From positions 1-24,461 of IMG/VR virus record IMGVR_UViG_3300023503_000172: a stretch of DNA of 24,461 bases; one strand, 5' to 3'. Source of the DNA: a virus. The translations under genes and the position numbers were made by a program. Below the pieces are notes generated by a model. It was not told the origin of the DNA and searched no databases. It saw only the letters and a list, made by a program, of their open reading frames with translations. This document shows positions 21,749 to 24,461 of the stretch, piece after piece. Positions within the stretch are counted from its first letter, which is position 1; every line of letters starts with the position of its first letter.

Positions 21749-21990
21749 TACTTTCAGCATCAGATCGACTGTTGGTGGAATTATGCCAAAGTTTACATCC
21801 GGAGGCTGAAACTGAGGTTGAGGCGGTTGACTTAACCGCCTCGGAACTCCACAAACAAATTCGTCGCTTTCCAAAAGGATGTTCTCAATTTTATAGACTT
21901 CGCTTCATGATTGATCACCTTAATTCACTACGCGAAAGGTTGAATGATATCAGAGCAAAAGTATTACAAACTTTTACAACGAGGAATTAA
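21745..21990 (+). CDS. Small early protein after gam (81 residues)
   Basis: I choose the ATG at 21745, which has GAGGAGG upstream and overlaps the gam stop; a longer frame from 21718 lies inside gam. The protein is acidic at the front (HPEAETEVEAVDLTASELHK) and helical with basic residues later (YRLRFMIDHLNSLRERLNDI). A helical regulator or DNA-end-protein partner is possible. No family is recognised. Its TAA shares one base with the next ATG (21990). Confidence 0.6.
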   Translation: MILSASDRLLVELCQSLHPEAETEVEAVDLTASELHKQIRRFPKGCSQFYRLRFMIDHLNSLRERLNDIRAKVLQTFTTRN

Positions 21991-22268
21991 TGAAAAGCTT
22001 GCGTTCAATAGCAAAGGAAATCGGTGTTTCCCACTCTTCCCTATCAAAAATATTGAACGGGAAATACAACGCGGACCCGTCGAACATAGTTAAAAAGCTG
22101 ATTGAACGTATAGACGGAGTATTCATTCCGGCGGATAAATACGACGATATTCTTGAGATGCTGGATAATGCCAGATTTCCGGCAAGGTTCGGAAGGAGCC
22201 AGCGCACGGCAACTCGTTTGTACGATACAATAATGGAAGCTAAAAAATCTAAAACGGAGAGCAAATGA
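21990..22268 (+). CDS. HTH DNA-binding protein (92 residues)
   Basis: Residues 4-36 are a clear helix-turn-helix: SIAKEIGVSHSSLSKILNGKY, with SHSSLSKILNGK as recognition helix, followed by a helix that reads as dimerising (IVKKLIERID). The C-terminal half (DDILEMLDNARFPARFGRSQRTATRLYDTIMEAKK) is helical and basic. It resembles the N-terminal HTH of MuB-like or LacI-like proteins, but it is alone here. It is probably a regulator that switches transcription late in the early phase. GAGGAATTA is the ribosome site. Its stop overlaps the zinc-ribbon gene start. Confidence 0.75.
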   Translation: MKSLRSIAKEIGVSHSSLSKILNGKYNADPSNIVKKLIERIDGVFIPADKYDDILEMLDNARFPARFGRSQRTATRLYDTIMEAKKSKTESK

Positions 22269-22483
22269 AAGGTCTTGAATGCCCTTGGTGTAATTATTCG
22301 CCCAAGAAAGGCGAACCGAAATTTCCGGTTATTAAAACCATAGGTTTCACAAAAACCATTCAGAGGGGAAGATTATGCCCCAAGTGCGGGAAGTCTTTTG
22401 TTACAGTCGAAAAGGTAATCCCTCAAACATTTTTCAAGAAGGAAAGCGATGGATATAAAGGAATATCTGAGGCTGCATCGTAA
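22265..22483 (+). CDS. Zinc-ribbon protein (Com-like)
   Basis: This 72-residue protein has two CxxC pairs: CPWC (residues 6-9) and CPKC (38-41), with a basic RGRLCPKCGKSFVTVEKV part similar to the NrdR-type and other rubredoxin-like zinc ribbons. It would bind one zinc ion and probably nucleic acid. In Mu, a small zinc protein (Com) activates translation of mom by binding its mRNA. A Com-like job would suit the position, but no mom gene is seen here. It overlaps the F-like gene by 35 bp. GGAGAG lies upstream. Confidence 0.75.
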   Translation: MKGLECPWCNYSPKKGEPKFPVIKTIGFTKTIQRGRLCPKCGKSFVTVEKVIPQTFFKKESDGYKGISEAAS

Positions 22484-23183
22484 CCGGCTGAAGCTGAGAA
22501 ACGCAATATTTAATTTATTGCAAAAAGACGCCGATAGAATACTCGGTAATTATCTCGATCGCGTGGAAAGTATTACCGAAGCAGGAATGAAAGAGGGGGA
22601 TTTAACTTCATCGAAATTCAGAGCGGTTATTATGGATTTTACGGAAGATTTTAATTACAATGCTACTTCAATAACTAATGCCGCTCATAGCAAGATGACG
22701 AAATTATATGATCAGATTATCAACGCGCTGGATGTCAGCCTTCCGCTGGATTACAATGTTCTCCCCTCCACGCAAATCAACAGCCAACAAATAATAAATG
22801 AGGTACAAGCCGTAATAAACGAATACCGCTCGGGAAATTTGACCGAATTGGAAACCAAGAGGCTTATCTCCGGAAGGATTCAGAAACCCGCACATATCGC
22901 CAATACAATTATAAACACTCAAGTAGCCGGTTGGGATAACGAAACCACGAGGAGTGTGGCGGCATTAGCTCAACTCACTCATTATTTATATTTTGGTCCC
23001 ATATCGGATAACACGCGTCCGTTTTGCCGCGCACGTGTCGGGCAGACATTTACCGAAGCCGAGCTGCACGCGATGGATAACGGGCAAGGATTGCCGGTGA
23101 TCCGTTACCTCGGCGGATATAATTGCTTGCACGAACTTATTCCGGTTAATCCGGCATGGAAGGAGTTGAAATTAGTTGCATAG
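22449..23183 (+). CDS. Mu F-like minor head / morphogenesis protein
   Basis: This 244-residue protein belongs with phage Mu F-type head-morphogenesis proteins. The C-terminal part YFGPISDNTRPFCRARVGQTFT (181-202) and the later NGQG and GGYNCLHEL (223-230) carry the signature 'D..TR..C......G..f...(e).......N.GH...P....YNCrH...P'. The N-terminal 130 residues are helical (LRLHRNRLKLRNAIFNLLQKDADRIL). Structural proteins of this kind normally follow the portal in the late operon; here it lies in the early transcript just after a zinc-ribbon gene. AAGGAAAG is the ribosome site. It is short relative to full-length Mu F (about half), so only the C-terminal family part may be shared. Confidence 0.8.
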   Translation: MDIKEYLRLHRNRLKLRNAIFNLLQKDADRILGNYLDRVESITEAGMKEGDLTSSKFRAVIMDFTEDFNYNATSITNAAHSKMTKLYDQIINALDVSLPLDYNVLPSTQINSQQIINEVQAVINEYRSGNLTELETKRLISGRIQKPAHIANTIINTQVAGWDNETTRSVAALAQLTHYLYFGPISDNTRPFCRARVGQTFTEAELHAMDNGQGLPVIRYLGGYNCLHELIPVNPAWKELKLVA

Positions 23184-23206
23184 AGTTTATAAGAGGGATG
23201 GATGAA

Positions 23207-23482
23207 ATGAGTAAGAATAGAATACTATGTAAAAACTGTGATTTTCCATTAGCATGGTGCAAATGTCGAGACTATAAGCGGCACTTTGAAAGAATAATTA
23301 CGCCGGCAAAAAAGAAATTTTATATAAAGTGGAAGTTTTATGATATAAAGGACAAAACTGTTGCTCAAAGATGTAATTATACTATAACGAATTATTATAA
23401 AACTCTAAAGGCGAGAGAAGAAGCCTTGAAGGCGCTAATCAAGAAGGGAAGATATATTGTTGGTGTTGGGAAAAGAGACTGA
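23207..23482 (+). CDS. Small Cys-rich protein at end of early operon
   Basis: I place the start at ATG 23207 (91 residues), with AGAGGG about 9 bases upstream; ATGs at 23198 and 23156 are possible. CKNC (8-11) and CKC (18-20) form a knuckle that could bind zinc (CKNCDFPLAWCKC). The rest is basic and aromatic (KKKFYIKWKFYDIKDK). No family is recognised. It is the last phage gene seen, before the repeat-rich gene-free stretch, so it is a likely accessory (cargo) gene. Confidence 0.5.
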   Translation: MSKNRILCKNCDFPLAWCKCRDYKRHFERIITPAKKKFYIKWKFYDIKDKTVAQRCNYTITNYYKTLKAREEALKALIKKGRYIVGVGKRD

Positions 23483-23521
23483 CAAAATGTCATTTACGAA
23501 CGAACATACCGCCCTTATTTT

Positions 23522-23573
23522 TGTCGTTGCGCTGTCGTTGCGCTGTCGTTGCGCCCATATTGTGTCGTTGCGC
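23522..23573 (+). repeat. Tandem 11-bp repeats TGTCGTTGCGC (plus a distant copy)
   Basis: TGTCGTTGCGC occurs three times back to back (23522-23532, 23533-23543, 23544-23554) and again at 23563-23573 after an 8-bp gap. A further near copy, TGTCGTTGCG, lies at 23658-23667. All point the same way. The unit is one helical turn long, so a protein array could bind on one face. The location between the last phage gene and lexA fits a transposase-binding end of the element. Confidence 0.85.
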
Positions 23574-23612
23574 CCCTTTGATTTTTCTCCATATTCGCAC
23601 TTTTCGGAAAAA

Positions 23613-23720
23613 TATCATTTCACTATAATTAAATATATGAAGATTATCATTTCACTTTGTCGTTGCGGTATGCGAAAACGAGCTAAAAACGCATTGTTGT
23701 GATTAGGTTATCGTTTCACT
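23613..23720 (+). repeat. Three TATCRTTTCACT elements at 32-bp multiples
   Basis: TATCATTTCACT at 23613-23624 and at 23645-23656, and TATCGTTTCACT at 23709-23720. Starts are 32 and 64 bp apart, about 3 and 6 helical turns, so all lie on one DNA face. Copies two and three contain TTTCACTT, the octamer of the early operator at 15488. Their form (TTTCAC ... TGCGAAAA near 23671) recalls MuA end-binding sites. The stretch from 23483 to 23822 contains these repeats, the lexA promoter and no credible gene. Confidence 0.7.
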
Positions 23721-23769
23721 TAACAAAGGATTTGCGGCTTTTTTATTTTAAAATATTTTTAACAAGAAC

Positions 23770-23810
23770 TTGACACGTGTGCGTTTGTTCACTATATTTG
23801 TAGTAAACAA
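23770..23810 (+). promoter_or_regulatory. lexA promoter and candidate LexA operator
   Basis: TTGACA at 23770-23775 and TATATT at 23793-23798 are 17 bp apart; the second extends to TATATTTG, the TANNTTTG form. A near-perfect inverted repeat, TTGTTCAC 23785-23792 and GTAAACAA 23803-23810, flanks the -10 box with a 10-bp centre. LexA usually represses its own gene, so this is a candidate SOS operator, though it is not a classical E. coli or Bacillus box. Confidence 0.65.
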
Positions 23811-23822
23811 TTGGACACTAGA

Positions 23823-24461
23823 ATGAAAAAAGAACTTACAGCAAGACAACAAGAAATTCTCAATTTTATTCAAGATTTCATTGATGAGAATAATTATCCC
23901 CCAACTTATAGAGAGATTGGAGCGAAATTCAACATTGCTAGTACGTTCGGAGTAAAACGCCATATTGATGCCTTAATAAAGAAAGGTTATTTGATTTCCG
24001 GGAATAATACCAGCCGAACTTTAAGTTTAGTAAATCAAGGACCAAAATCCGGAAGTTCAAAAGTTGCAGAAGATTTCCTGGAAATACCGCTCATCGGTCG
24101 TGTGGCCGCGGGATATCCGGTATTAGCTGAAGAAAATGTGGAAGGTTATTTATCTGTCGGTAAGGATTTAATAAGGAAAGGGAGTGAACTTTTCGGTCTT
24201 AAAGTTCGCGGCGATAGTATGATTGAAGCCGGAATATTAGAAAATGATATTGTGATTGTAAGCATACAAAAATATGCGGAGAATGGCGATATTGTAGTTG
24301 CTTTATTGGAAGGTGAATCAACTTTGAAAAGATTTAAAAAAGATAACGAAGGAATTAAGTTAATTCCCGAAAACAAGGAGTATCCCGTAATTGCCATAAA
24401 CAATTATGAGGAATTTTCGATAATTGGGAAGGTAGTAGGTCTATTCAGAAATTATAATTAA
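23823..24461 (+). CDS. lexA: LexA SOS repressor
   Basis: The start is ATG 23823 (212 residues), since MKKELTARQQEIL is the family N-terminus; a TTG at 23811 lies in the promoter region. No ribosome site is obvious. The N-domain (about 1-70) is the LexA winged HTH (YPPTYREIGAKFNIASTFGVKRHIDALIKKGYL). In the C-terminal S24 peptidase domain the cleavage site is Ala-Gly in RVAAGYP (96-97), the nucleophile is Ser132 in GDSM and the base is Lys169 in STLKRF. These are 37 residues apart, as in E. coli LexA (119 and 156). It should self-cleave with RecA and free SOS genes. It is more likely a host gene next to the prophage end than a phage repressor, but this is not proven. Confidence 0.92.
   Translation: MKKELTARQQEILNFIQDFIDENNYPPTYREIGAKFNIASTFGVKRHIDALIKKGYLISGNNTSRTLSLVNQGPKSGSSKVAEDFLEIPLIGRVAAGYPVLAEENVEGYLSVGKDLIRKGSELFGLKVRGDSMIEAGILENDIVIVSIQKYAENGDIVVALLEGESTLKRFKKDNEGIKLIPENKEYPVIAINNYEEFSIIGKVVGLFRNYN

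Larger units (their letters stand above)
1..23740. mobile_element. Mu-like transposable prophage (left end outside window)
   Basis: A MuA-type DDE transposase, a MuB-type ATPase, GemA and Gam homologues, and Mu-type head genes (protease I, gp28-like terminase, DUF935 portal, gp36-like, F-like and G-like proteins) all lie together, which identifies a transposable phage. Nearly every gene up to 23482 fits phage biology. The right limit is placed in the repeat-rich gene-free stretch before lexA and is approximate: I could not identify the terminal dinucleotide or a 5-bp target duplication because the other end is not in the window. The order (late genes, repressor in the middle, transposition genes running outward to one end) differs from Mu. 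The genome appears intact, since no frameshift or stop was noticed in the core genes. Confidence 0.88.

Noticed and set aside
23522-23573. CRISPR array
   Set aside because: The repeats are only 11 bp, are contiguous with no unique spacers, and no cas gene is present.
23457-23702. Open frame of 81 codons across the repeat region
   Set aside because: It is created by the tandem TGTCGTTGCGC units, has no ribosome site or domain, and overlaps the repeats.
1-24461. tRNA genes or ribosomal RNA
   Set aside because: No cloverleaf-like or rRNA-like stretch was noticed by eye in the intergenic gaps, all of which are short; a tRNA scan would be decisive.

Overview
This window is most of a Mu-like (transposable) temperate phage genome, most likely an integrated prophage, and it ends in a lexA gene. 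The DNA is AT-rich. The two best promoters have the form TTGACA, 17 bp, TANNTTT, which recalls the Bacteroidota -7 element, yet most genes have strong AGGAGG-type ribosome binding sites. Together this suggests the Bacteroidota/Chlorobiota/Ignavibacteriota group. That placement is an inference, not something read from a marker gene.

Layout, left to right. 1-5533 (minus strand) is a late operon read leftward: Mu I-type protease with a nested scaffold start, a small acidic protein, major capsid protein, a lysis cassette (small two-helix membrane protein, GH108-type lysozyme, three-helix holin), three putative tail or virion proteins, and a tail-fibre gene cut by the window edge. 5693-13439 (plus strand) is a divergent late operon: gp36-like (DUF1320) protein, an inserted D12-class adenine methyltransferase framed by large hairpins, a gp37/tail-terminator-like protein, terminase small and large subunits, a DUF935 portal, a gpG-like morphogenesis protein and a 430-aa probable tail protein. 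13446-15480 (minus strand) is a lysogeny operon: repressor, lipoprotein and two overlapping membrane-protein genes. 15575-23482 (plus strand) is the early operon: Ner/Cro-like protein, small ORFs, MuA-type DDE transposase, MuB-type ATPase, a winged-helix protein, GemA, several small proteins, Gam, a zinc ribbon (Com-like position) and, unusually, a Mu F-like minor head protein. 23483-23822 has no gene. It holds three perfect tandem 11-bp repeats plus two dispersed copies, and three TATCRTTTCACT elements spaced 32 and 64 bp apart, and looks like a transposase-binding terminus. 23823-24461 is a complete LexA with its own promoter and candidate operator.

How it works together. The repressor would hold off the early promoter through an operator of inverted TTTCACTT half-sites, while its own operon makes a lipoprotein and two membrane proteins in the lysogen; these are candidates for superinfection exclusion or defence. 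On induction the rightward operon makes the transposase, its ATPase activator and accessory proteins for replicative transposition. The two divergent late operons then build and package virions and lyse the cell. The repressor is central and the transposition genes run outward to one end, an arrangement I recall from BcepMu-type phages rather than Mu itself. The left end of the element and the tape measure lie outside the window.
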